Below are positions 36,887 through 45,208 of a DNA stretch of 64,000 nucleotides, piece by piece. The notes beneath the pieces were generated by a model, which saw only the letters and a program-made list of their open reading frames with translations, ran no database searches and was not told the DNA's origin. Source of the stretch: Mycobacterium sp. ELW1. Lineage in GTDB: Bacteria; Actinomycetota; Actinomycetes; Mycobacteriales; Mycobacteriaceae. Position 1 is the first letter of the stretch, and each line of letters begins with the position of its first letter. Where the stretch lies: positions 3,782,001 through 3,846,000 of the forward strand of contig NZ_CP032155.1 in assembly GCF_008329905.1 (NCBI RefSeq), in the 5' to 3' direction. A program made the position numbers and the translations under genes.

Positions 36887-37945
36887 CTACACCGCGCGGC
36901 GACCGAACGTTCGCCGCGGCGGAAGCCGCACGCCCAACCGCTTGGCCAGCCGGTACCCGGCACCGGCCAGCTCCCGGATCTGCTCGGGCCGCATGCCCGA
37001 CTGCAGCGCGGTGTCGAGCATTTTCGCCATCCCATGCTCGGGATCGCTGCGCAGCGCCGCTTCCAGCGACAGCCCGGCCAACGGCCCATCACCCCGCGTG
37101 TACGCCGAAAAGGCCAGCAGTACAAGCGCTTCGGTCCGCCAAGGGTCGGGAAGGGTTCGTGCCAGCACCGTCCACAGCGCCTCGGCGTTGCCGGCCACCG
37201 CACCGACCGCCAGCGCGTACAACGTGTCGCGGACCGCGACGTCGGTCAGCGCGCACGCCAGCATCGCAAGTTCGGCATCCTCGAGGCCCGCACCGTCACT
37301 GACCCGGGCGGCGATGGCGATGGCCGCCTCGACATCGCGGCGACCGCGCCCGTCGGGATCGGCCCGGCAGTCGGCCTCCCGCGCCTCGGCATGCGCGGCG
37401 ATCGCCGGCACCAGCGAAGCGGCGCGGCCGGCGTCGGCGACCGCGACCACCGCCTGCAGATCGGACCGGCGCGGATACAGTCGTCGTCCCTCGAGAACGG
37501 CGGCCGCGGCGAGCGGGGAGGCCATCGGATCCTCCACGGCGCCGAATGCGCCGCACCCGTCGACGCAGTGCCACCGGCCGCCGGCCTCGATCCGGTCGAC
37601 CACGTGGGTGGCGTAGACGGTCATGTCGTGGGCGGACAACGCCGCGTCCAGCTCGTCGCACATGTCGCGGTAGTCGTGGTTGCACATCGGGCACGGGGCG
37701 CCGTCGGCGTCGACGATCACGGCCACCACCGTGTCCGCTCCCGAGGCGGCCGCGACTTCCGCGAGGTGAGTGAGGTCCCCGTCCATCGCCTTGGACAGGT
37801 CGAGGCGCATGACGGCTCCCATCTCGCGGTCCTCCAGGGACACCAGCACCAGTGACTTCTCCGGCACGAAGCCGAGCACAGCGGGCAGCGCGGCGATCAG
37901 GGCGCCGGGACGGGTGAAGCGATAGTCAGGTTCGTGTGTGGTCAT
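36887..37945 (-). CDS. DUF4192 family protein
   Basis: 352 aa from ATG 37945; upstream in-frame codons lie within the sthA leader. Alpha/beta N-terminal part ([20 protein letters not shown]) and a C-terminal tetratricopeptide-like helical part (about 230-345). Two cysteine pairs (CPMC near 110, WHCVDGCG near 145) might bind metal. Function unknown; conserved across actinobacteria. Divergent from sthA. Confidence 0.85.
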   Translation of the reverse strand: MTTHEPDYRFTRPGALIAALPAVLGFVPEKSLVLVSLEDREMGAVMRLDLSKAMDGDLTHLAEVAAASGADTVVAVIVDADGAPCPMCNHDYRDMCDELDAALSAHDMTVYATHVVDRIEAGGRWHCVDGCGAFGAVEDPMASPLAAAAVLEGRRLYPRRSDLQAVVAVADAGRAASLVPAIAAHAEAREADCRADPDGRGRRDVEAAIAIAARVSDGAGLEDAELAMLACALTDVAVRDTLYALAVGAVAGNAEALWTVLARTLPDPWRTEALVLLAFSAYTRGDGPLAGLSLEAALRSDPEHGMAKMLDTALQSGMRPEQIRELAGAGYRLAKRLGVRLPPRRTFGRRAV

Positions 37946-38120
37946 GGCCCGACGGTCGCAACCGCCGCCGACCAAACCTGTCCGCCGAGCAGCGACGAGC
38001 ACGCGGCTGGGGATCAACGCGGAACTGGGGATGGACGCCGGGCAGCCGCGCCAGATTGTTCATGTCGTATTGACATCGTCGGCATGCGAGATTCGGCAAA
38101 CCGGCGTACACCTTGTCCTC

Positions 38121-39533
38121 ATGGGTTTGGAATACGACCTCGTCGTCATCGGCTCGGGTCCCGGCGGCCAGAAAGCCGCCATAGCCGCGGCCAAGCTGGG
38201 CAAGTCGGTGGCCGTCGTCGAGCGAGGCCACATGATCGGCGGCGTCTGCGTCCAGACCGGGACGATCCCGTCCAAGACGCTGCGCGAGGCCGTGCTGTAC
38301 CTCACCGGCATGAGCCAGCGCGAACTCTATGGAGCCAGCTACCGGGTCAAGGACAAGATCACCCCGGCCGATCTGCTCGCCCGCACGCAGCATGTGATCG
38401 GCAAAGAAGTCGACGTGATCCGAAACCAGTTGATGCGCAACGGTGTTGAGCTCTACATGGGACGCGGCCGGTTCCTCGATGAGCACACCGTGATGATCGA
38501 AGACCCCACCCGCGCCGAGCATTTCACCATTAGCGGCCGCTACATCGTCGTCGCGACCGGCACCAAGCCGGCGCGCCCGGCCGGTATAGAGTTCGACGAG
38601 AACCGGGTCCTGGACTCCGACGGCATCCTCGACCTGAAGAGCATCCCGGGTTCGATGGTGGTGGTCGGCGCCGGTGTCATCGGCATCGAGTACGCCTCGA
38701 TGTTCGCCGCACTGGGCACCAAGGTCACCGTCGTCGAGAAGCGTGATTCGATGCTCGACTTCTGCGACCCCGAGATCGTCGAGGCCCTGCGCTTCCACCT
38801 TCGCGACCTGGCGGTGACGTTCCGGTTCGGCGAGGAGGTGACCGCGGTCGACGTCGGCTCGGCAGGCACCGTCACCACCCTGGCCAGTGGCAAGCAGATC
38901 CCCGCCGAGACCGTCATGTACTCGGCCGGACGGCAGGGCCAGACCGACCACCTGGATCTGGCCAACGCCGGCCTGGAGGCCGACAACCGCGGCCGGATTT
39001 TTGTCGACGACAAGACGTTCCAGACCAAGGTCGACCACATCTACGCCGTCGGCGATGTCATCGGCTTCCCCGCCCTGGCGGCCACCTCGATGGAACAGGG
39101 CCGGCTCGCGGCCTACCACGCGTTCGGCGAGCCGACGGCCGGCATGACCGTGCTGCAGCCGATCGGCATCTACTCGATCCCCGAGGTGTCCTACGTCGGC
39201 GCCACCGAACAAGAGCTGACAAAGGATTCCGTCCCCTACGAGGTCGGGGTGTCCCGCTACCGCGAGCTGGCTCGCGGACAGATCGCCGGCGACTCCTACG
39301 GCATGCTCAAGCTTCTGGTGTCGACCGAAGATCTGAAAGTCCTCGGCGTCCACATCTTCGGCACCGCGGCAACGGAATTGGTGCACATCGGCCAGGCCGT
39401 GATGGGCTGCGGCGGGACCATCGAGTACCTGGTCGACGCCGTCTTCAACTATCCGACGTTCTCGGAGGCCTACAAGGTGGCTGCGCTCGACGTGATGAAC
39501 AAGCTGCGCGCGCTGAACCAGTTCCGCCGCTAG
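38121..39533 (+). CDS. sthA: Soluble pyridine nucleotide transhydrogenase
   Basis: FAD enzyme moving hydride between NADPH and NAD. 471 aa from ATG 38121; longer in-frame starts run into the DUF4192 promoter region. FAD motif [16 protein letters not shown] (about 8-23), NAD motif [13 protein letters not shown] (about 187-199), FAD-contacting [16 protein letters not shown] segment and C-terminal dimer domain. The usual disulfide pair is absent: [12 protein letters not shown] has a single cysteine, as in other SthA enzymes, which sets it apart from lipoamide dehydrogenase. Confidence 0.95.
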   Translation: MGLEYDLVVIGSGPGGQKAAIAAAKLGKSVAVVERGHMIGGVCVQTGTIPSKTLREAVLYLTGMSQRELYGASYRVKDKITPADLLARTQHVIGKEVDVIRNQLMRNGVELYMGRGRFLDEHTVMIEDPTRAEHFTISGRYIVVATGTKPARPAGIEFDENRVLDSDGILDLKSIPGSMVVVGAGVIGIEYASMFAALGTKVTVVEKRDSMLDFCDPEIVEALRFHLRDLAVTFRFGEEVTAVDVGSAGTVTTLASGKQIPAETVMYSAGRQGQTDHLDLANAGLEADNRGRIFVDDKTFQTKVDHIYAVGDVIGFPALAATSMEQGRLAAYHAFGEPTAGMTVLQPIGIYSIPEVSYVGATEQELTKDSVPYEVGVSRYRELARGQIAGDSYGMLKLLVSTEDLKVLGVHIFGTAATELVHIGQAVMGCGGTIEYLVDAVFNYPTFSEAYKVAALDVMNKLRALNQFRR

Positions 39534-39537
39534 GCGC

Positions 39538-40323
39538 TCAACACTCGCTGTCGAGCAACGCCGGCGCGTCGTCGCCCGGACCGCCTTCTTCGGCACGGGC
39601 CAGCAGGGCTGCCGTCGCCGCGTCGAACGGAGCCGAGTACGAGACGTTGTCCTGGCAGCCGCCGCCGTCGCGCCCGCCGATCACGCCGACCACCGTCGCG
39701 CCGGCGATCCACGGGCCGCCGCTGGTGCCGTCGACCAGGCCGTTGCAGCGCAGTGCGGGATACCCGTCCTCGATGCGGGCGACCGTGTCGCAGCCCAGCG
39801 GGGGCCCGCCTTCGCCCATCGGGTAACCGATCACCGTCACCGGCGCGGACTCGGTGGGTGCAGCGCCGAGGGTGAGTGCCCGACCCGCAACGGATTCGAC
39901 GGTGCCGCCGGCGGATCTGCTGACCCGCGCGAACGCGTAGTCCGCCTTGGGGTCCTGAGTGCTCAGCCAGCGAGGGTCGAGGTAGACGGTGTCGACGGTC
40001 CAGACGTCGCCGGGAGCGGCGCTCTCGTTGAATCCCGGCACAAAGGTCGCAGGCAGACCCGCTGCCAGGCAGTGCGCGGCGGTCAGGATCAGATCCTGAC
40101 CTGCCGAATGAACCACCGAGGCGGTGCAGGTGTGGGTATCGGTGGCACCGAGGAACAGCGCTCCCACGGCAGGCCGGGCCGCCACCGGCTGGGCATTCGC
40201 GGCCGGTACCGCCGCCGCGCTGGGCTCCTCGGCGGCCTTGGCCCGCGGCTCGGCGGTGGAATGGCACCCGGACACCAGAACCGTGGCAACCACCAGGTTC
40301 AGCGCCGCAACGACCATCCGCAT
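39538..40323 (-). CDS. Trypsin-like serine protease lipoprotein
   Basis: 261 aa. The leader MRMVVAALNLVVATVLVSGC (1-20) ends in a lipobox VSGC. The chymotrypsin-fold triad is complete: TAAHC, ADYAFARV and GTSGGPW. Ala/Pro-rich linker after the lipid cysteine. ATG 40323 is chosen; the upstream frame to 40461 is unsupported. Convergent with sthA (4-bp gap), divergent from the PAC2 gene. I do not recall a homologue here in M. tuberculosis. Cell-surface proteolysis is inferred; substrate unknown. Confidence 0.87.
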   Translation of the reverse strand: MRMVVAALNLVVATVLVSGCHSTAEPRAKAAEEPSAAAVPAANAQPVAARPAVGALFLGATDTHTCTASVVHSAGQDLILTAAHCLAAGLPATFVPGFNESAAPGDVWTVDTVYLDPRWLSTQDPKADYAFARVSRSAGGTVESVAGRALTLGAAPTESAPVTVIGYPMGEGGPPLGCDTVARIEDGYPALRCNGLVDGTSGGPWIAGATVVGVIGGRDGGGCQDNVSYSAPFDAATAALLARAEEGGPGDDAPALLDSEC

Positions 40324-40510
40324 GGCTCGATCATGCCCGATCTGCGCGCTTTCGACCCGGGTAGACGACCGGCACGGGGAACGGCGGGCACGCCACCGGC
40401 GTTGTGCAACACGAGCGCTATGGTCAGCGCTCACCCGATTCTGAGAGACACTGGTTGTCACGGTGCAAGGGGATGACGACGTCCCCGCGCATCGCGAGGA
40501 GGCGGAGACG

Positions 40511-41485
40511 ATGACTGACGAGCAGGGACAGCCCTACCAACCCGAGCCGACCGGAATGTACGAACTGGAGTTTCCGGCGCCGCAACTGTCCGCACCCGAC
40601 GGGCGTGGCCCGGTGATGATTCACGCTCTCGAAGGCTTCTCCGACGCCGGCCGCGCCATCCGCTTGGCCGCCGACCACCTGAAAGCCAAGCTGGACACGG
40701 AGTTGGTGGCCTCGTTCGCGATCGACGAACTGCTGGACTACCGGTCGCGCCGGCCGCTGATGACGTTCAAGACCGACCACTTCACCGACTACGACGATCC
40801 TGCCCTGAATCTGTACGCCCTGCGCGACAGCCTCGGCACACCGTTCCTGCTGCTCGCCGGGCTGGAGCCGGATCTGAAGTGGGAGCGCTTCGTCACCGCC
40901 GTCCGGCTGTTGGCCGAGCAACTCGGGGTGCGTCAGATCATCGGGCTCGGCACCATACCGATGGCCGTGCCGCACACCCGGCCGGTGACGATGACCGCGC
41001 ACTCCAACAACCGCGAACTGATCACCGAATTCACCCCGTGGGTCGGCGAAGTGCAGGTCCCCGGCAGCGTGTCCAACCTGCTGGAGTACCGGATGGCCCA
41101 GCACGGCCACGAAGTCATCGGCTTCACCGTGCATGTGCCGCACTACCTGGCCCAGACCGACTTCCCGCCCGCCGCCGAGGCGCTGTTGGAGCAGGTCGCC
41201 AAGCTGACTTCGCTGCAGGTGCCGTTGCGTGGGCTCACCGATGCCGGCGCGACCATCCGCACCAAGATCGATGAGCAGGTCGAAGCCTCGCCCGAGGTCG
41301 CTCAAGTGGTGACCGCGCTGGAGCGACAGTACGATGCTTTCGTTGCCGCTCAAGAGAACCGGTCGCTGCTCGCGCACGACGAAGAACTCCCCAGCGGCGA
41401 CGAATTGGGTGCGGAATTCGAGAAGTTCCTCGCTCAGCACGCCGAGGACTTCAAAGACGGTTTCAACGAGAACGGCGAGACCTAG
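40511..41485 (+). CDS. PAC2 family protein
   Basis: 324 aa from ATG 40511, GGAGG 9-13 nt upstream; the upstream GTG-rich extension is dropped. PAC2 proteins assemble or sense proteasome-like ATP-dependent machines in eukaryotes and archaea; the bacterial role is unproven. ALEGFSDAGRA (about 40) and PHTRPVTMTAH (about 160) are conserved blocks; the C-terminal 70 residues are helical. No catalytic residues can be named. Confidence 0.87.
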   Translation: MTDEQGQPYQPEPTGMYELEFPAPQLSAPDGRGPVMIHALEGFSDAGRAIRLAADHLKAKLDTELVASFAIDELLDYRSRRPLMTFKTDHFTDYDDPALNLYALRDSLGTPFLLLAGLEPDLKWERFVTAVRLLAEQLGVRQIIGLGTIPMAVPHTRPVTMTAHSNNRELITEFTPWVGEVQVPGSVSNLLEYRMAQHGHEVIGFTVHVPHYLAQTDFPPAAEALLEQVAKLTSLQVPLRGLTDAGATIRTKIDEQVEASPEVAQVVTALERQYDAFVAAQENRSLLAHDEELPSGDELGAEFEKFLAQHAEDFKDGFNENGET

Positions 41486-41518
41486 CGGAGTCCACCCCAC
41501 CGATGACAGGGTTGGCCA

Positions 41519-42565
41519 GTGACTCAGCAGAAGACTCAGCAGAAGTCTCAGCGAAAGCCCAATCTCCAGCCCGTGCGGGATGTGACGCCCACCCTGCATT
41601 TCCGGACCATTCACGGCTACCGTCGGGCCTTCCGGGTGGCCGGGTCGGGTCCGGCGCTGCTGCTGATCCACGGGATCGGTGACAACTCGACGACCTGGCA
41701 TCCGGTACACAGCAAGCTCGCCCAGCGGTTCACCGTGATCGCCCCGGACCTGCTGGGGCATGGACAGTCCGACAAACCGCGCGCCGACTATTCGGTGGCG
41801 GCCTACGCCAACGGCATGCGCGATCTGCTCAGCGTGCTCGACCTCGACAAGGTGACGGTGGTCGGGCATTCACTCGGCGGCGGCGTGGCGATGCAATTCG
41901 CTTACCAGTTCCCGCAATTGGTGGAGCGGCTGATCCTGGTCAGCGCGGGCGGGGTGACCAAGGAGGTCAACATCGCGCTGCGGGCCGCCTCGCTTCCGTT
42001 GGGCGGGGAGGCCTTGGCGCTGCTGCGACTGCCGATGGTGCTGCCCGCACTGCAGCTTGCCGGCCGGGCGCTGGGCAGCGTCTTCGGCTCCACCGGTTTG
42101 GGCCGCGACCTGCCGGATGCGCTGCGCATCCTGGCCGACCTGCCCGAGCCGACCGCCTCGTCGGCATTCACCCGCACACTGCGCTCGGTGGTGGACTGGC
42201 GGGGCCAGGTGGTCACCATGCTGGACCGATGTTATCTGACCGAATCCGTTCCCGTACAACTCATTTGGGGCGATTTGGACGCGGTCATCCCGGTCAGCCA
42301 CGCCCGGATGGCGCACTCCGCCATGCCCGGCTCCCGGCTCGAGATCTTCGGCCGTTCCGGGCACTTTCCGTTCCACGACGACCCCGACCGCTTCGTCGAG
42401 ATCGTCGAGAAGTTCATCGACGCGACGGCCCCCGCCGAATACGACCAGGACGCCTTGCGTGAACTGCTTCGCAGTGGGCTCTCCGAGCGTTTGGTCACCG
42501 GGTCATTGAAGACCCGGGTCGCGGTGCTCGACGCCCTCGGCGCTGACGAGCGCAGTGCCACCTGA
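41519..42565 (+). CDS. Alpha/beta hydrolase, epoxide hydrolase-like
   Basis: 348 aa from GTG 41519. The oxyanion HGIGDN motif near 51, the nucleophile elbow VVGHSLGGG (serine near 119) and the late histidine in GHFPFHDDP (about 282) give an intact triad. A cap domain lies between. C-terminal 40 residues are extra to the core fold. Substrate unknown. Preceded by PAC2 by 33 bp and likely co-transcribed. Confidence 0.88.
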   Translation: MTQQKTQQKSQRKPNLQPVRDVTPTLHFRTIHGYRRAFRVAGSGPALLLIHGIGDNSTTWHPVHSKLAQRFTVIAPDLLGHGQSDKPRADYSVAAYANGMRDLLSVLDLDKVTVVGHSLGGGVAMQFAYQFPQLVERLILVSAGGVTKEVNIALRAASLPLGGEALALLRLPMVLPALQLAGRALGSVFGSTGLGRDLPDALRILADLPEPTASSAFTRTLRSVVDWRGQVVTMLDRCYLTESVPVQLIWGDLDAVIPVSHARMAHSAMPGSRLEIFGRSGHFPFHDDPDRFVEIVEKFIDATAPAEYDQDALRELLRSGLSERLVTGSLKTRVAVLDALGADERSAT

Positions 42566-42576
42566 CCTCAGCGTCG

Positions 42577-42582
42577 TAGAGT
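42577..42582 (+). promoter_or_regulatory. -10 element of the leaderless PhzF gene
   Basis: TAGAGT ends 6 nt before ATG 42589. Confidence 0.5.
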
Positions 42583-42588
42583 CGAATC

Positions 42589-43275
42589 ATGACTGTCGAC
42601 GTGACTGTGTTGCGGGTGTTCACCGATGAAGGTGGCAACTTCGGCAATCCGCTGGGCGTGGTGGACGCGGCCACCGTACCCGCCGGCGATCGCCAGCGCA
42701 TTGCGACCGAATTAGGCTACAGCGAAACAATATTCATCGATCTGCCGGCCGACGGATCAACCACAGCGCACGCCCGCATCTTCACTCCGGCCACCGAATT
42801 GCCGTTTGCCGGGCACCCCACCGTGGGCGCGGCCTGGTGGCTACGGGAGCGCGGCACGCCGATTCACACTCTGCAGGTTCCTGCCGGCATCGTCGGGGTT
42901 TCCTACGACGATGACCGCACGGTGATCCGGGTTCGGGCGGAGTGGTCACCGGAGTTCGCCATCCACGACCTGGAGTCGGTGGACGAGCTGCTGGCCGCCG
43001 ATCCGGACGATTATTCCGACGACGCGGAGCATTATCTGTGGGCCTGGCTGGACCGCGACGGCGGGCACATCCGGTCGCGGATGTTCGCCGCCGACCTCGG
43101 GGTGCCGGAAGACGAGGCCACCGGATCGGCGGCGGCGCGGGTGACCGATTACCTGAGCCGTGACCTGACGATCACACAGGGCAAGGGATCGCAGATCTTC
43201 ACGACGTGGGACGCGCAAGGGTGGGTGCTGATCGCCGGCCGAGTGGTCAGCGACAGTGTGCGACAGCTGGATTGA
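42589..43275 (+). CDS. PhzF family isomerase-like protein
   Basis: 228 aa, shorter than classical PhzF (about 280). The catalytic glutamate is in [10 protein letters not shown] (about 46) and [16 protein letters not shown] (about 66-81) follows. The C-terminal half contains [11 protein letters not shown] diaminopimelate epimerase-like fold with unknown substrate. Sits before nrdR, which is convergent (5-bp gap). Confidence 0.87.
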   Translation: MTVDVTVLRVFTDEGGNFGNPLGVVDAATVPAGDRQRIATELGYSETIFIDLPADGSTTAHARIFTPATELPFAGHPTVGAAWWLRERGTPIHTLQVPAGIVGVSYDDDRTVIRVRAEWSPEFAIHDLESVDELLAADPDDYSDDAEHYLWAWLDRDGGHIRSRMFAADLGVPEDEATGSAAARVTDYLSRDLTITQGKGSQIFTTWDAQGWVLIAGRVVSDSVRQLD

Positions 43276-43280
43276 GCTGC

Positions 43281-43745
43281 TCAGCCGGATGTGCCGACGG
43301 ACCGGTGCGCGCGCAGCGCCTCGATCTCGCGCTCGAAGTCCTCAGCTGAGCTGAACGAGCGGTACACCGACGCGAATCGCAGGTAGGCGACCTCGTCGAG
43401 TTCACGAAGCGGGCCGAGGATGGCGAGTCCGACCTCATTGCTGGGGATCTCGGGCGAGCCGGCGGCCCGCACCGTGTCCTCTACCTGCTGCGCCAGCAGA
43501 TTGAGCGCGTCGTCATCGACGTCGCGGCCCTGGCAGGCGCGGCGAACGCCGCTGACGACTTTTTCCCGGCTGAACGGCTCGGTGACGCCGCTGCGCTTCA
43601 CGACCGCCAGCACCGCGGTCTCCACAGTGGTGAACCGCCGGCCGCACTCCGGACAGGAGCGGCGACGCCGAATGGCCTGGCCTTCATCGGTCTCGCGGGA
43701 ATCGACAACGCGGGAGTCCGGGTTGCGGCAGAACGGACAGTGCAT
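43281..43745 (-). CDS. nrdR: Ribonucleotide reductase transcriptional repressor
   Basis: 154 aa from ATG 43745, GAAGGAG just upstream; the longer frame to 44063 is an artefact. N-terminal zinc ribbon: CPFC near 3 and CPECGRRF near 31. ATP-cone domain about 49-139 (VVKRSG, RREKVV-like segment). Binds NrdR boxes upstream of nrd genes and senses dATP/ATP. Conserved beside lexA. Confidence 0.95.
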   Translation of the reverse strand: MHCPFCRNPDSRVVDSRETDEGQAIRRRRSCPECGRRFTTVETAVLAVVKRSGVTEPFSREKVVSGVRRACQGRDVDDDALNLLAQQVEDTVRAAGSPEIPSNEVGLAILGPLRELDEVAYLRFASVYRSFSSAEDFEREIEALRAHRSVGTSG

Positions 43746-43834
43746 GACCGCTCCTTCGCTCAGTGGCCCGATACGTCGAACCATTGAGAGCCTACCTGCG
43801 CCGCCCGCGGGAGCGGCTGCGGCCGGCACGGCCG

Positions 43835-44317
43835 TCAGCCGATCGGCGCGATCAGCGTCTGCCCGGCGTCCAGCGACGCCGACTCGAGCTTGTTCAGGTC
43901 GCGGATGCGCTGCGCCACCTGTCCGGCGGGCGCATCCGGTGCGACCCGCCCGGCCAGCTGCTGCAACGTCTCCCCCGCCTGGACCTGGACGACGGCGAGC
44001 TGATCCGGCATCTGCTCGGTGGCCGCCGGCGTGGCGCTGAAGTGCCCGACCAAGCCCAGCCACAGCGTGATCAGCGCGGCCACCCCGGCCAGCGCGATCG
44101 TGACCGCGGTGCTGACCGGCCGGCGGGTATGCGGTGCCCGGGAGAACGCGACACCGGTGCCGCGGTACTGCATCGGCGTGATCGCCGGCCGTGCCGGGTA
44201 CGGCCGATGCGCGCGGCCGCCGGCCGGGCGGCGCCGAGCAGGCACAACGGGCGCGCCGGCTGTCCGCCGGTACACCGGTGCCGAGATGTAAACCTGTCGA
44301 TCATCGATGACTGTCAC
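43835..44317 (-). CDS. chiZ: LysM-domain membrane protein, SOS cell-division inhibitor
   Basis: 160 aa from GTG 44317 with GGAAGGA upstream. Basic Arg/Pro-rich cytosolic N-terminus, a membrane helix (about 72-94), then a LysM domain (about 105-158). The homologue divergent from lexA in M. tuberculosis (Rv2719c, ChiZ) blocks septation. SOS boxes in the shared intergenic region fit damage induction. Cell-wall activity is claimed for the relative; no hydrolase residues are visible here. Confidence 0.88.
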   Translation of the reverse strand: MTVIDDRQVYISAPVYRRTAGAPVVPARRRPAGGRAHRPYPARPAITPMQYRGTGVAFSRAPHTRRPVSTAVTIALAGVAALITLWLGLVGHFSATPAATEQMPDQLAVVQVQAGETLQQLAGRVAPDAPAGQVAQRIRDLNKLESASLDAGQTLIAPIG

Positions 44318-44390
44318 GTCCGTGTCCTTCCTTCAGGGCCGCCCCGGTTCGCTCTTGTGTTCGAAATATACTCGATCATGCGTTCGAACA

Positions 44391-44406
44391 CCGAACATGT
44401 GAGCGA
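44391..44406 (-). promoter_or_regulatory. Second, weaker SOS-box-like site near chiZ
   Basis: CCGAACATGTGAGCGA matches TCGAAC-N4-GTTCGA with three mismatches, 74-89 bp before the chiZ start. Confidence 0.45.
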
Positions 44407-44482
44407 GCGTGTTCGAAGAATAAATCCGACCACCGACAAGTTCTGTTCCGCCGGCCGCCGAGAACGCAGAATCGCGACACGG

Positions 44483-44498
44483 TCGAACAAATGTTTGA
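44483..44498 (+). promoter_or_regulatory. SOS (LexA) box overlapping the lexA -35
   Basis: TCGAACAAATGTTTGA differs from TCGAAC-N4-GTTCGA at one position. It overlaps the -35 TTGAAT (44495-44500), so LexA would compete with polymerase. Confidence 0.85.
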
Positions 44499-44523
44499 AT
44501 TTTGACGCGGGCCCGGCTAGATT
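44495..44523 (+). promoter_or_regulatory. lexA promoter
   Basis: TTGAAT (44495-44500), 17-bp spacer, TAGATT (44518-44523). The TAGATT ends 7 nt before ATG 44531, so lexA mRNA is probably leaderless. Confidence 0.65.
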
Positions 44524-44530
44524 CGGCCCC

Positions 44531-45190
44531 ATGAGCGAGCGCAGTGAGACATCCGGGCTGACCGAGCGGCAGCGAACCATCCTCGACGTAATCCGCGCCT
44601 CAGTCACCAGCCGCGGCTATCCCCCCAGCATCCGTGAGATCGGCGACGCCGTCGGGCTCACTTCCACGTCATCGGTGGCCCACCAGCTGCGCACTCTGGA
44701 GCGCAAGGGCTATCTGCGCCGCGATGCCAACCGGCCGCGTGCGGTGGACGTGCGCGGAGCCGACGACGCGGTGAGCACCGTGCGCACCGAGGTCGCCGGT
44801 TCGGACACGCTGCCCGAGCCGACCTTTGTGCCAGTGCTCGGCCGGATCGCTGCCGGCGGCCCGATCCTCGCCGAGCAAGCCGTCGAGGATGTGTTCCCGC
44901 TACCGCGCGAGTTGGTCGGCGACGGGTCGCTGTTCCTGCTCAAGGTCGTCGGTGAGTCCATGATCGACGCCGCGATCTGCGACGGCGACTGGGTCGTGGT
45001 CCGTCAGCAGAATGTGGCCGACAACGGCGACATCGTCGCGGCGATGATCGACGGCGAGGCCACGGTGAAGACGTTCAAGCGCACCGGCGGTCAGGTCTGG
45101 TTGATGCCGCACAACCCGGCGTTCGACCCGATTCCCGGTAACGACGCCGCGATCCTCGGCAAGGTCGTCACCGTTCTGCGCAAGGTCTAG
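44531..45190 (+). CDS. lexA: SOS repressor
   Basis: 219 aa. Winged-helix DNA-binding domain about 9-75 ([23 protein letters not shown]). The autocleavage bond is A108-G109 in RIAAGG; the catalytic serine is S143 (GESMID) and the lysine is K180 (ATVKTFK). ATG 44531 is chosen because of the leaderless -10. Represses itself, chiZ and the SOS regulon. The frame extends to 43763 only in antisense to nrdR and chiZ. Confidence 0.97.
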   Translation: MSERSETSGLTERQRTILDVIRASVTSRGYPPSIREIGDAVGLTSTSSVAHQLRTLERKGYLRRDANRPRAVDVRGADDAVSTVRTEVAGSDTLPEPTFVPVLGRIAAGGPILAEQAVEDVFPLPRELVGDGSLFLLKVVGESMIDAAICDGDWVVVRQQNVADNGDIVAAMIDGEATVKTFKRTGGQVWLMPHNPAFDPIPGNDAAILGKVVTVLRKV

Positions 45191-45208
45191 CGGACGGGGG
45201 CGGAAGCC

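Noticed and set aside
38230..38270. Missing second cysteine in the redox motif of sthA
   Set aside because: SthA enzymes normally lack the disulfide pair, so it is not a mutation.
37926..39596. A 556-codon minus-strand frame across sthA
   Set aside because: Antisense of sthA; repetitive His/Asp/Val composition typical of GC-rich shadows.
40424..41869. A 481-codon minus-strand frame across the PAC2 gene
   Set aside because: Antisense of a well-supported gene; no motif or ribosome site.
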